46,941 nucleotides of DNA from JANNRA01 sp031401035 (GTDB taxonomy: Bacteria; Desulfobacterota; Binatia; HRBIN30; CADEER01), in NCBI GenBank assembly GCA_031401035.1, contig JANNRA010000116.1, positions 1-46,941 of the forward strand. Direction: 5' to 3'. Positions 32,012 through 39,254 of this stretch are shown one piece after another. The notes under the pieces were generated by a model. That model was not told the origin of the DNA, made no database searches, and saw only the letters and a program-made list of their open reading frames with translations. The translations under genes were made by a program, and so were the position numbers. How positions within the stretch are numbered: position 1 is the first letter of the stretch; each line of letters begins with the position of its first letter.

Positions 32012-32695
32012 ATGGTGCGTGACGATGTGGCGGTGCTGATCCCGGCCTACGATTGCGCGGCGACGATCGCGGCGGTGGTCGCGGCGGCGCGGACGCATGC
32101 GGCGCAGGTCCTGGTGGTCGACGACGGCTCGCACGACGAAACCGCGGCGTGCGCCGCGACGGCCGGTGCGGAGGTGCTGCGCCTGAGCGAGAACCGCGGC
32201 AAGGGCGCGGCACTGCGGACGGGCCTGGCGCGCCTGGCGGACGCCGGGGTCCGCCGCGTCCTGAGCATGGACGGCGACGGCCAGCACCTCGGGGACGAGA
32301 TCCCGCGCCTGCTGGCCGCGTCCGACGCGGCGCCGACGGCGCTGATCATCGGCGCCCGGCGCGTCGACGGCCAGCCGGTGCACCCGATCAAGCTGTTCGG
32401 CAACCGCTTCGCCAACCGCTGGGTGGCGATCGCCTGCGGCTGCGCCCTGCCGGACACGCAGTCGGGCTTCCGCATCTACCCGCTGCCCGAAACCCTGCGG
32501 CTGGGGGCGCGCGCCGAGCGCTTCGCCTTCGAGACCGAGGTCCTGATCCGCGCCGCGCGCGTCGACATGGCGATCCACTCCGTGCCGGTGGCGGTCTACT
32601 ATCCGCCGCCCGCGCAGCGCCTCAGCCACTACCGCCCGTGGCGCGACACGCTGCGCATCATAGCCGTGGTGGTCGGCCTCATCCTGCGGCGCTGA
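32012..32695 (+). CDS. Family 2 glycosyltransferase (dolichyl-phosphate mannosyltransferase-like)
   Basis: This 227-residue GT-A-fold glycosyltransferase has VLIPAYDCAATI, VVDDGSHDET and the metal-binding D87-G-D89 in SMDGDGQH, plus the acceptor-side SGFRIYP and FETEVLIRAAR. It has no membrane helix apart from a short hydrophobic C-terminus. It would transfer a nucleotide-activated sugar to a lipid carrier or glycolipid. Proximity to the LpxL-like acyltransferase suggests a glycolipid role. Confidence 0.9.
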   Translation: MVRDDVAVLIPAYDCAATIAAVVAAARTHAAQVLVVDDGSHDETAACAATAGAEVLRLSENRGKGAALRTGLARLADAGVRRVLSMDGDGQHLGDEIPRLLAASDAAPTALIIGARRVDGQPVHPIKLFGNRFANRWVAIACGCALPDTQSGFRIYPLPETLRLGARAERFAFETEVLIRAARVDMAIHSVPVAVYYPPPAQRLSHYRPWRDTLRIIAVVVGLILRR

Positions 32696-32737
32696 CGGAC
32701 GCGCGCAGGCGGGCGCGCCGACCGCCGCGCCCGCCGT

Positions 32738-33445
32738 TCACAGCAGCCGCCCCAACAGCGCCGGCACGGCGTGCTCGACCCGCAGCGGCCGCACGCCGAG
32801 ACTGACCAGCCGACACCCCGCCGCCTGCAGGGCGTCGAGCTCGTACTGGGTGAAGCCCCCCTCGGGGCCGACGACCAGGGTCGCGTGCGCGCCGACGCCG
32901 CGCGGACACGGCGTGGCGGCGCCCGGATCGGCGGCGAGGCCGCGTGAGTCCGCCAGCAGTCCGGCCAGCTCGTCCTCGACGAACGGCTTGAAGCGCCGCC
33001 GCTGCTCGACGAGGGGCACGATCGTGTCGCCGCCCTGCTCGAGGCCGAGCAGCAGCTGCTCGCGCAGCGCCGTCGCGGCGAGCAACGGGCTGTGCCAGAA
33101 GCTCTTCTCCACCCGCCAGGTTTCGAGCAGCCAGATCTCCTTGACGCCGAAGGCGGCGGCGCACTGCAAGACGCGTCGCAGTGCCTTCGGACGCGGCAGG
33201 GCGAGCAGCAGGCGCAGCGGCGCGGGCGGCGGCGGCGGGCGATCGAGGCGGACGACGAGAATTGCCGCGTCGTCGTCGAGCCCGACCAGCTCGCCGGTAC
33301 CGCAGGCGCCGTCGACGCGCCCGACCCGCAGCGTGTCGCCGACCGCGGCGCGGTGCACCAACCGCAGGTGCGCCAGGCGGCGGCCGGTAAGGCGGACGCG
33401 ATCAACGGCGATGAAGTCGTCGTCGTGCAGCAGGACCAGGTTCAT
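32738..33445 (-). CDS. rsmE: 16S rRNA (uracil-1498-N3)-methyltransferase
   Basis: This 235-residue SPOUT-class methyltransferase acts on U1498 of 16S rRNA. Family features are the N-terminal PUA-like domain (RVRLTGRRLAHLRLVHRA), PRPKALRRVLQCAAAFGV, VVGPEGGFTQYELDAL and the knot end VSLGVRPLRVEHAVPALLG. The expected lysine and glutamate motifs are present, although RPLRVEHA replaces the more usual RILRTETA. The ATG at 33445 starts the conserved domain. It ends 42 bases past the convergent glycosyltransferase stop. Confidence 0.93.
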   Translation of the reverse strand: MNLVLLHDDDFIAVDRVRLTGRRLAHLRLVHRAAVGDTLRVGRVDGACGTGELVGLDDDAAILVVRLDRPPPPPAPLRLLLALPRPKALRRVLQCAAAFGVKEIWLLETWRVEKSFWHSPLLAATALREQLLLGLEQGGDTIVPLVEQRRRFKPFVEDELAGLLADSRGLAADPGAATPCPRGVGAHATLVVGPEGGFTQYELDALQAAGCRLVSLGVRPLRVEHAVPALLGRLL

Positions 33446-33566
33446 GGCGCGGCGCCCCGACGCCACGGCGCGACGGCAGGGCCGCACCGGTCGACGCCGA
33501 GATCGAGGCGGTTGCGCAGCGCGGCTGACGGAGCCTGATCGGAGACGATGCGCGGTCGCGGCATTA

Positions 33567-34187
33567 TCAGACCCGGCGCGCGTCCGACTCGGGGTAGCGA
33601 CACTCCATGTGTCGCGCCGTGGCGCGGGCGACGGGCTCGCCGTGCAGGCGGGCGACGACGCGCAGCGCCATGTCGATGCCGGCGCTGATGCCGGCGGAGG
33701 TGATCACATGGCCGTCCTCGACCCAGTGCCGGTCGCGTTCGACCGTGACGCGCGGAAAGCGCTCGGTCATCCAGTCGAGCGACCGCCAGTGCGTCGTGGC
33801 ACGGCGACCGTCGAGCAGGCCGGCTTCGCCGAGCAACATGGCGCCGGTGCACACCGACGTCAGCGTCGCGACGTTGGCGCCGCGGGCGGCGATCCAGTCG
33901 ATGAGGACGCGATTGGCGATCTCGCGGCGCGTGCCCCAGCCGCCGGGAACGACCAGCAGGTCGAGCGCCGGGCAGCTCGCCAGATCGTGATCCGGGAGCA
34001 CGCGCAGGCCGCCGGTGGCGGTGACCGGCTGCGTGCGCTCGGCGACCAGCAGCACCTCGAACGGCGACGGCGTCTCGCGTCGCATCTCCTCGTCGAGCCG
34101 CGTCACCGCGAAGACTTCGAACGGCCCGCAGACGTCGAGCACCTCGACCTCGGGAAAGACCAGAATGCCGACGCGACGACGGGTCAT
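33567..34187 (-). CDS. DJ-1/PfpI family protein (class I glutamine amidotransferase-like)
   Basis: This 206-residue protein has the flavodoxin-like DJ-1/PfpI fold: VGILVFPEVEVLDVCGPFEV at the N-terminus, the nucleophile elbow TSVCTGAMLLGEAGLLDG with C113, and ATTHWRSLDWM and TSAGISAGIDMAL. It is close to isocyanide hydratase and ThiJ/AraC-associated domains. Exact activity is unknown. It lies 30 bases downstream of a GNAT gene on the same strand, probably in one transcript. Confidence 0.9.
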   Translation of the reverse strand: MTRRRVGILVFPEVEVLDVCGPFEVFAVTRLDEEMRRETPSPFEVLLVAERTQPVTATGGLRVLPDHDLASCPALDLLVVPGGWGTRREIANRVLIDWIAARGANVATLTSVCTGAMLLGEAGLLDGRRATTHWRSLDWMTERFPRVTVERDRHWVEDGHVITSAGISAGIDMALRVVARLHGEPVARATARHMECRYPESDARRV

Positions 34188-34217
34188 GTCGCCTCCAGAA
34201 TCATGCGCCCTGCACCG

Positions 34218-34775
34218 TCAGACCGCCTCGATGAGACGCAAGCCGCCCGGCGCCGCGGCGCCGTCGGCCGGTTCGATGACATAGCGCACGCAGTCGAGGC
34301 CGTGATAGGGCGCGCGTTCCACGAAGCGCATGCCGAGGCGGCGCATCACCGCCTCCGAGCGGGTATTGGGCGCGTCGGTCAGCGCCCAGACGCGCGGCAG
34401 GGCCAGGCGCGTGAAGGCGACATGGATCCAGGCGGCCGCCGCCTCGGTGATCAGGCCGGCGCCCCAGTGCGCCGGCAGCAGGCCGTACATGAGTTCCACC
34501 TCGCTCGGCTCGGCCATGTGCTTGAGGCCACAGAAGCCGATCAGGGCCGCCGCGTCGCGCCGCGCCAGCGCCCAGTGGCCGAAGCCGTGCGCCTGCGTGC
34601 AGGCGATGCTGGCGCGCATCGCCTCGGCGGCGGCGCCGCGCGCGATGACGGTATCGTCCCAGAGGAAGCGGCGCACCTGCGCATCGGTCCACAGCCGATG
34701 CAGCGCCTCGAGGTCCGCCTCGACGTACGGCCGCATACGCAGCCGTGCCGTCTCGATGGCAATCAGGCGCGCCAT
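34218..34775 (-). CDS. GNAT family N-acetyltransferase (RimJ/RimL type)
   Basis: This 185-residue acetyltransferase has the RimJ/RimL layout: an N-terminal IETARLRMRPYVEADLEALHR, FGHWALARRDAAALIGFCGLK, ELMYGLLPAHWGAGLITEAA (acetyl-CoA loop) and NTRSEAVMRRLGMRFV. It probably acetylates an amino group on a protein or small molecule. Its start shares one base with the stop of the HAD gene (TGATG), so the two are co-translated. Confidence 0.9.
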   Translation of the reverse strand: MARLIAIETARLRMRPYVEADLEALHRLWTDAQVRRFLWDDTVIARGAAAEAMRASIACTQAHGFGHWALARRDAAALIGFCGLKHMAEPSEVELMYGLLPAHWGAGLITEAAAAWIHVAFTRLALPRVWALTDAPNTRSEAVMRRLGMRFVERAPYHGLDCVRYVIEPADGAAAPGGLRLIEAV

Positions 34776-35437
34776 CAGCGAGCGAGGACCCCAGGCTGCA
34801 GAGCGCGCAGCGCCGCCGGCACCGCGCTGGCGTCGTCGAGCACCGCCTGCGCGGCGCCGAAGTCGCCGCCGCGGGTGAGACCGCGCGGGATGACCAGGCA
34901 GCGCAGGCCGGCGGCGACGGCGGCGGCGAGGCCGCGCTCGGAGTCCTCGATGGCGACGACTTCGTCGGCCGCCAGGCCGGCGCGCCGCAACGCGGTCGCG
35001 TACGCATCCGGGTGCGGTTTGCTGCGCGCGTAGTCGCGGTGGGTGACGGCGAACTCGAAATAGCGCAGCAGGCCGGTGTGGGTGTGGATGAGCTCGAAGT
35101 GCTCGCGCGGGGCGCTGGTCACCACCGCCAGGCGCAGCTGGCCGCGCAGCGCCGCGAGCACCGGCTCGACGCCGGCGAGCGCCGGCACGCCGGCGCGCAG
35201 CAGGTCGGCGTAGCGCTCGTTGCGACGCGTGCGCAGCGCATCGATGGCGGCCGCGTCGACGCGGGCGGCCGCGAGATCGAAGACGCTGCGCCCCTGGCGC
35301 AGCGAGAGGTCGATGAACTCGGCCTCGCCGAGGGCGACGCCGATCTCGGCCAGCGTCACGCGCGAGGCCTCGAGGTAGAGGTGCTCGGTGTCCACCAGCA
35401 CCCCGTCGTTGTCCCAGAACACCGCTTTGAGCGTCAT
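34775..35437 (-). CDS. HAD superfamily hydrolase (phosphoglycolate phosphatase-like)
   Basis: This 220-residue haloacid dehalogenase-type phosphatase has motif I DNDGVLVDTE (D9, D11), motif II AVVTSAPR, and motifs III/IV SKPHPDAYATALRRAG and VAIEDSERGLAAAVAAG. The cap is the helical beta-PGM/PGP type. It hydrolyses a small phosphate ester or acts as a mutase; the substrate is unknown. It overlaps the upstream GNAT gene by four bases and the downstream one by one base. Confidence 0.92.
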   Translation of the reverse strand: MTLKAVFWDNDGVLVDTEHLYLEASRVTLAEIGVALGEAEFIDLSLRQGRSVFDLAAARVDAAAIDALRTRRNERYADLLRAGVPALAGVEPVLAALRGQLRLAVVTSAPREHFELIHTHTGLLRYFEFAVTHRDYARSKPHPDAYATALRRAGLAADEVVAIEDSERGLAAAVAAGLRCLVIPRGLTRGGDFGAAQAVLDDASAVPAALRALQPGVLAR

Positions 35438-35859
35438 CGCGCCAGCGTCCGCCCCATGCTGATGCGCGGCTCGACCGCGTAGCCGAGGCGTTCGTAGAAG
35501 GCGACGACGGCCTCGTTGTGCGGCATCACCTGCAGGTTGATCTTCGGGCAGCCGCGCGCCGCCAGGTGCTGCTCGGCGGCACGCACCATGGCGGCACCGA
35601 TGCCGCGCCGGCGCACGGCGGCGTCGACGGCCAGATGGTAGAGCCAGCCGCGCACGCCGTCGTAGCCGGCGGCGACGGCGGCGACGAGGCGTCCGTCGAG
35701 GATGCCGACGAGCAGCAGCTCGGGCTGCGTGCGCCGCTTGCGCTCCAGATAGGCGGCCGGCGTGCTCCAGGCGCGGCGGTCGTCGAAGGCGCCGCCCCAC
35801 AGGGCGATCAACGCGGCCGCGTCGGCGGCGGCGCAGGCGCGGATGTCGAGTCCCGTCAT
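35434..35859 (-). CDS. GNAT family N-acetyltransferase (small, YpeA/RimI-like)
   Basis: This 141-residue GNAT protein has GWLYHLAVDAAVRRRGIGAA (acetyl-CoA-binding R-x-x-G-x-G) and INLQVMPHNEAVVAFYERLG. It resembles RimI/YpeA-type acetyltransferases. ATG 35859 starts the domain. The same frame is open upstream into the remains of a uracil-DNA glycosylase gene, so a read-through fusion is possible but unlikely to be functional. The stop overlaps the HAD start by four bases. Confidence 0.9.
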   Translation of the reverse strand: MTGLDIRACAAADAAALIALWGGAFDDRRAWSTPAAYLERKRRTQPELLLVGILDGRLVAAVAAGYDGVRGWLYHLAVDAAVRRRGIGAAMVRAAEQHLAARGCPKINLQVMPHNEAVVAFYERLGYAVEPRISMGRTLAR

Positions 35860-35931
35860 AGGAAGGGAATTAGCGCGACCCGGCCCGGCCCGGCCAGGGG
35901 AGTCCTCGCTCGTGCGATCGCGCCCACCCCG

Positions 35932-36434
35932 GATCGCCGCGAGGCGTTGGCGCAGTACCGGGACCACCGCGCGCTCGAAGCAGGGGTTGGCGCGCAGCCA
36001 TTGGTTTTTGCGTGGGCTGGGATGGGGCAGCGGGATGATGTTCGGCCCGTAGACGCGCCAGTCGGCGACCGTCTCCGTTAGCAGCCCGTTGAAAAACCCT
36101 CGAGCGCACATCGGGCCAGGATTCCCTCGCCCGCATTGCTCGCGGGAGAGGGTTAGGGTGAGGGTTCCCCGAGCGGGCCCAGAGGCCCGCTCGGCCTAGC
36201 AGCGCAGGGCCGTTCAGGAAGCGGACCCCTCACCTCAATCCTCTCCCGCGAGCAATGCGGGAGAGGAGGTCGGAGTGATCGTTGGCCGCTGAAGGAGCGG
36301 CGCGGAGCTTTTCAACGGGCTGTTAGGGTCGGGCGGACACGTCCGGCGAGGTGATGGGCGATTGCGTAGCGACCGACGACGAGCGTCAGCGCGACGCGCG
36401 GCAGGCGCGCCAGCAGCCGCGCACATCGACGAGC
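35932..36434 (-). pseudogene. Uracil-DNA glycosylase family pseudogene split by a palindromic element
   Basis: Two pieces of one gene are visible on the minus strand. The upstream piece (about 36434-36327) reads RLLARLPRVALTLVVGRYAI then AHHLAGRVRPTLT. The downstream piece (36077-35932) reads ETVADWRVYGPNIIPLPHPS then PRKNQWLRANPCFERAVVPVL. The second is the conserved end of uracil-DNA glycosylase-family proteins (PLPHPSPRN-xWL-NPWF). Removing bases 36082-36322 plus one TTAG copy rejoins them in frame as RPTLTETVADW. The 5' half of the gene is missing and the 3' end has lost its stop, running in frame into the GNAT gene. Confidence 0.78.
36082..36322. mobile_element. 241-bp non-autonomous palindromic (MITE-like) element with TTAG target duplication
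   Basis: The ends are perfect 14-base inverted repeats (CAGCCCGTTGAAAA at 36082-36095; inverse ending at 36322). TTAG flanks both sides (36078-36081 and 36323-36326), as expected for a 4-bp target duplication. The interior has two nested hairpins, near 36124-36152 (CCCGCATTGCTCGCGGG) and 36239-36267 (CCCGCGAGCAATGCGGG), that are inverses of each other, so the whole element can fold into a long cruciform. It encodes no protein, so a transposase elsewhere must have moved it. It interrupts the glycosylase pseudogene. Confidence 0.8.
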
Positions 36435-36522
36435 AGCGCCGCGAGATCGCGACTCTCCTCGATCACCGGACAGGGTGGAGGCTGGCGCGTCTCATGCGGC
36501 GGCGGCATCCGCGCAGCGTCGT

Positions 36523-37254
36523 CTACAGGCGGCGCCACTCCGCGCTCGCATCGATGACGCAGGCATCCAGCGAGCAGGCGCCGCTGAAGCTGATGGCGAA
36601 GGTGTAGTTGGCGGTGGTCGGACTCGTCGCGGCGGGGATGACCGCGCTGGTGGTCAGCGTCACCGTGCAGCCGTTGACCGTGTCGGCGTCGGGCGGGAAG
36701 GCGAGGCGGATGGTGCCGTCGCGGTCGACGGTGCCGTCGGTCATCTGGCCACTGCAGTCCGAGACGCGCACGGTGAGTTCGCCGCTGCTGACCACCTCCT
36801 GCTCGCATGCACCGCGCGCCGCCAGTTCCGCCGCGAAGGTCGCGGTCAGCGGCTCGGCGCAGGTCGACCCATCGACGGTCAGCGTCGACTCGCGCCAGCG
36901 GCCGGCGACCGGTGGGACGGTGGGCGTCGCCGTCGCGGTGCCAGTCGGCGTCGCGGTCGCGGTCGAGGTCGGCGTATCCGCCGGCGTCGGCGTGCGCGAC
37001 GGCGTCGGCGTCGCCGGGCAGCCGTCGCTGGCGGCGGCGACGCCGCGCACCAGCTCGTCGATGCGCAGCACGCCGTCGGGCGTCGCGTCGAAGGCGGGGC
37101 AGGCCGCCAGCGCGGCGTCGCCGAGGCTGATGCGCACGCCGAGGATCAGCTCGTCGATCGTCACGGCGCCGTCGCCGTTGCAATCGCCCGGGCAGAGTTG
37201 GGCGGAAAGCGGGCCGGCGGCGAGGCAGGCGAACAGGGCGAGGAGCGGGCGCAT
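36523..37254 (-). CDS. Secreted protein with dockerin-like module and Thr/Pro linker
   Basis: This 243-residue protein has a signal peptide (LLALFACLAAGPLSAQ) followed at once by a two-repeat dockerin-like module (LCPGDCNGDGAVTIDELILG and FDATPDGVLRIDELV). A Thr/Pro linker with TPT/TATAT repeats and a ~130-residue beta-rich Cys-containing domain (STLTVDGSTCAEPL to ACVIDASAEW) follow. The C-terminal domain is unrecognised. The module order is reversed relative to the 29671 protein, where it sits at the C-terminus. It is divergent from the phytanoyl-CoA dioxygenase gene. Confidence 0.82.
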   Translation of the reverse strand: MRPLLALFACLAAGPLSAQLCPGDCNGDGAVTIDELILGVRISLGDAALAACPAFDATPDGVLRIDELVRGVAAASDGCPATPTPSRTPTPADTPTSTATATPTGTATATPTVPPVAGRWRESTLTVDGSTCAEPLTATFAAELAARGACEQEVVSSGELTVRVSDCSGQMTDGTVDRDGTIRLAFPPDADTVNGCTVTLTTSAVIPAATSPTTANYTFAISFSGACSLDACVIDASAEWRRL

Positions 37255-37327
37255 TGGATTGAGCCTGCCCCACGCGCACGTCTGGAGCAACGCGCCCGGG
37301 CGCGGTACAGTCCGCCGCTCGCCGCCG

Positions 37328-37334
37328 AAAGGAG
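37328..37334 (+). promoter_or_regulatory. Shine-Dalgarno site supporting a TTG start
   Basis: AAAGGAG lies six bases before TTG 37341. No ATG or GTG is better placed, so this decides the unusual TTG start of the dioxygenase gene. Confidence 0.65.
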
Positions 37335-37340
37335 CCCCAC

Positions 37341-38153
37341 TTGGACGACCAAGCCACGACGACGCGCCACGTCGAACGCATCCGCAGCGACGGCTACACG
37401 ATCCTCGAGTCCGTCATCGAGCCCGAGTTCGTCGACGCCCTGGTCGCCGACCTGCACCGCCTCGAACGCGAGCTGACCGTCGCGCCGGCACGCAATCGCT
37501 TCGAGGGGCGCCAGACGGTGCGCATCTACAACCTGCTGGTCTACGGCAAGCTCTACGAGCGCATCCCCGTCCACCCGCACATCCTGCCGATCGTCGAGCA
37601 GGTGCTCGATGCGGGCTGCCTGGTGTCGTCGTTGTCGTCGATCTCGATCTGCGCCGACGAGAAGCCGCAGCCGCTGCATGCCGACGACCAGCTCATCCCG
37701 CTGCCGCGCCCGCACCCACCGATCGTCTGCAACACCATGTGGGCGCTGACCGACTTCACCGACGCCAACGGCGCGACGCGCATCATCCCCGGCTCGCACC
37801 TGCGCCCGGACACGCCGCACTACGGCACCGCCTACGACACCGTGCCGGCGGCGATGCCGAAAGGCAGCGTGATGATCTACAACGGCAGCATGTGGCACGG
37901 GGGCGGCGCCAATCGCACCGGCGCGCGCCGCATCGGCGTGGCGATGAACTATTGCGCCGGCTGGGTCCGCCAGCAGGAGAACCAGCAGCTCGGCATTCCG
38001 CGCGAGATCGCGGCGCAGTTCGACCCGCGCCTGCAGGCGTTGGTCGGCTACTCGCTGTACAACGGCCTCATCGGGCACGTCGACAAGAAGCACCCGGTGA
38101 CCCTGCTCGGGCGGCAGCCCGACGGCCCGCTGGTCTGGGATCTGGTGGGATGA
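37341..38153 (+). CDS. Phytanoyl-CoA dioxygenase (PhyH) family protein
   Basis: This 270-residue Fe(II)/2-oxoglutarate-dependent dioxygenase has the iron-binding H113-x-D115 (PLHADDQL) and distal H186 (NGSMWHGGGANRTGARR), with an Arg six to ten residues on for 2-oxoglutarate. NGATRIIPGSHLRPD is also typical. Such enzymes hydroxylate branched acyl-CoAs or diverse small molecules. The TTG start is supported by a well-placed AAAGGAG. The stop overlaps the start of the GST gene (ATGATGA), and a permease follows, forming a probable three-gene operon. Confidence 0.9.
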   Translation: MDDQATTTRHVERIRSDGYTILESVIEPEFVDALVADLHRLERELTVAPARNRFEGRQTVRIYNLLVYGKLYERIPVHPHILPIVEQVLDAGCLVSSLSSISICADEKPQPLHADDQLIPLPRPHPPIVCNTMWALTDFTDANGATRIIPGSHLRPDTPHYGTAYDTVPAAMPKGSVMIYNGSMWHGGGANRTGARRIGVAMNYCAGWVRQQENQQLGIPREIAAQFDPRLQALVGYSLYNGLIGHVDKKHPVTLLGRQPDGPLVWDLVG

Positions 38154-39244
38154 TGATCGATCGCGACCACTTCTACCGCTTCTACGGCAGCGACGTATCC
38201 TACTTCACCGCCAAGGTGCGCCCGGCGCTGCGTTACAAGCGCGTGCCCCACGTCGAGCTGCTGGCGACGACGCGCGTCTATCAGGAGGTGATCCTGGCGC
38301 GTACCGGGCTGCGCTTCATCCCCATCGTCATCACCGACCGCGACGAGGTGTGGCAGGACACCAGCGCCATTCTCGACGCCCTCGAGGAGCGCTTTCCCGA
38401 GCCGCCGCTGTACCCGGCCGACGCGGTGCTGCGCGTCGTCGCGTCGCTGTTCGAGGTCTACGCCGACGAGTTCATGATCCTGCCGGCGATGCACTACCGC
38501 TGGAGCTTCCCCGAGAGCGTCGCCAAGGCGCGCGCCGACTTCGCCGCCACCAGCGGTGACGTCGCGCAGGCCAACAAGTTCGCCGATCGTATGTCCGGCA
38601 GCATCGGCTTTCTCGGCGTCGGCCCCGAGTCGATCCCCGCTATCGAGGCGCACCTGCGCGACCTGCTCGAGCGCCTGTCAGCGCATTTCGCCGTGCACCC
38701 GTTCCTGCTCGGCGGCCGGCCGTCGCTGGCCGACCACGCCATGATGGGGCCGATGTACGCCCACCTCTACCTCGACGCCGTGCCGGGTCGGCTGCTGCGC
38801 GAAACGGCGCCGGCGGTGTGCCACTGGATCCAGCGCTGCAACTGCCCCGATCCCGACGATGGCGGCGCCTGGGCGGCGCCGGCGGCGCTGGCGCCGACGC
38901 TACGGCCGCTGCTCGAGCTGATCGGCGCCGATGCCGTGCCGCTGCTGCTCGATACCGTGCGCGGCGTCGAAACGTGGGCGGCCACCCGCCCGCCCGACGT
39001 CGTCGAACCGCCGCGCGCCCTCGGCGGCCACACGACGACGCTGCGCGGCGCCTCGTTCGGTCGCTACACCAGCTCCTACGCGCTGTGGATGGTGCAGCGC
39101 CCGCTCGACGCCTATCGCGCCCTCGCCGCCGGCGAGCGCACCAGCGTCGACGCCTACCTCGCCGGCAGCGGCTGCGAGGCGCTGCTCGCCCTGACGCCGT
39201 CGATCCGCCTGGTCAAGCGCGGCTTCGCACTGGCCATCGACTGA
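38150..39244 (+). CDS. Glutathione S-transferase-like protein
   Basis: This 364-residue protein has an N-terminal thioredoxin-like domain (YFTAKVRPALRYKRVPHVEL, IPIVITDRDEVWQDTSAILDALEERFP) and an all-helical C-terminal GST domain (HPFLLGGRPSLADHAMMGPM). A long extension of ~100 residues of unknown fold follows. A clear catalytic Ser/Tyr/Cys is not obvious at the usual position. Two adjacent ATG codons (38150, 38153) overlap the dioxygenase stop. A role with the dioxygenase in detoxification or uptake-linked catabolism is an inference. Confidence 0.85.
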   Translation: MMIDRDHFYRFYGSDVSYFTAKVRPALRYKRVPHVELLATTRVYQEVILARTGLRFIPIVITDRDEVWQDTSAILDALEERFPEPPLYPADAVLRVVASLFEVYADEFMILPAMHYRWSFPESVAKARADFAATSGDVAQANKFADRMSGSIGFLGVGPESIPAIEAHLRDLLERLSAHFAVHPFLLGGRPSLADHAMMGPMYAHLYLDAVPGRLLRETAPAVCHWIQRCNCPDPDDGGAWAAPAALAPTLRPLLELIGADAVPLLLDTVRGVETWAATRPPDVVEPPRALGGHTTTLRGASFGRYTSSYALWMVQRPLDAYRALAAGERTSVDAYLAGSGCEALLALTPSIRLVKRGFALAID

Positions 39245-39254
39245 AGGGACGTGA

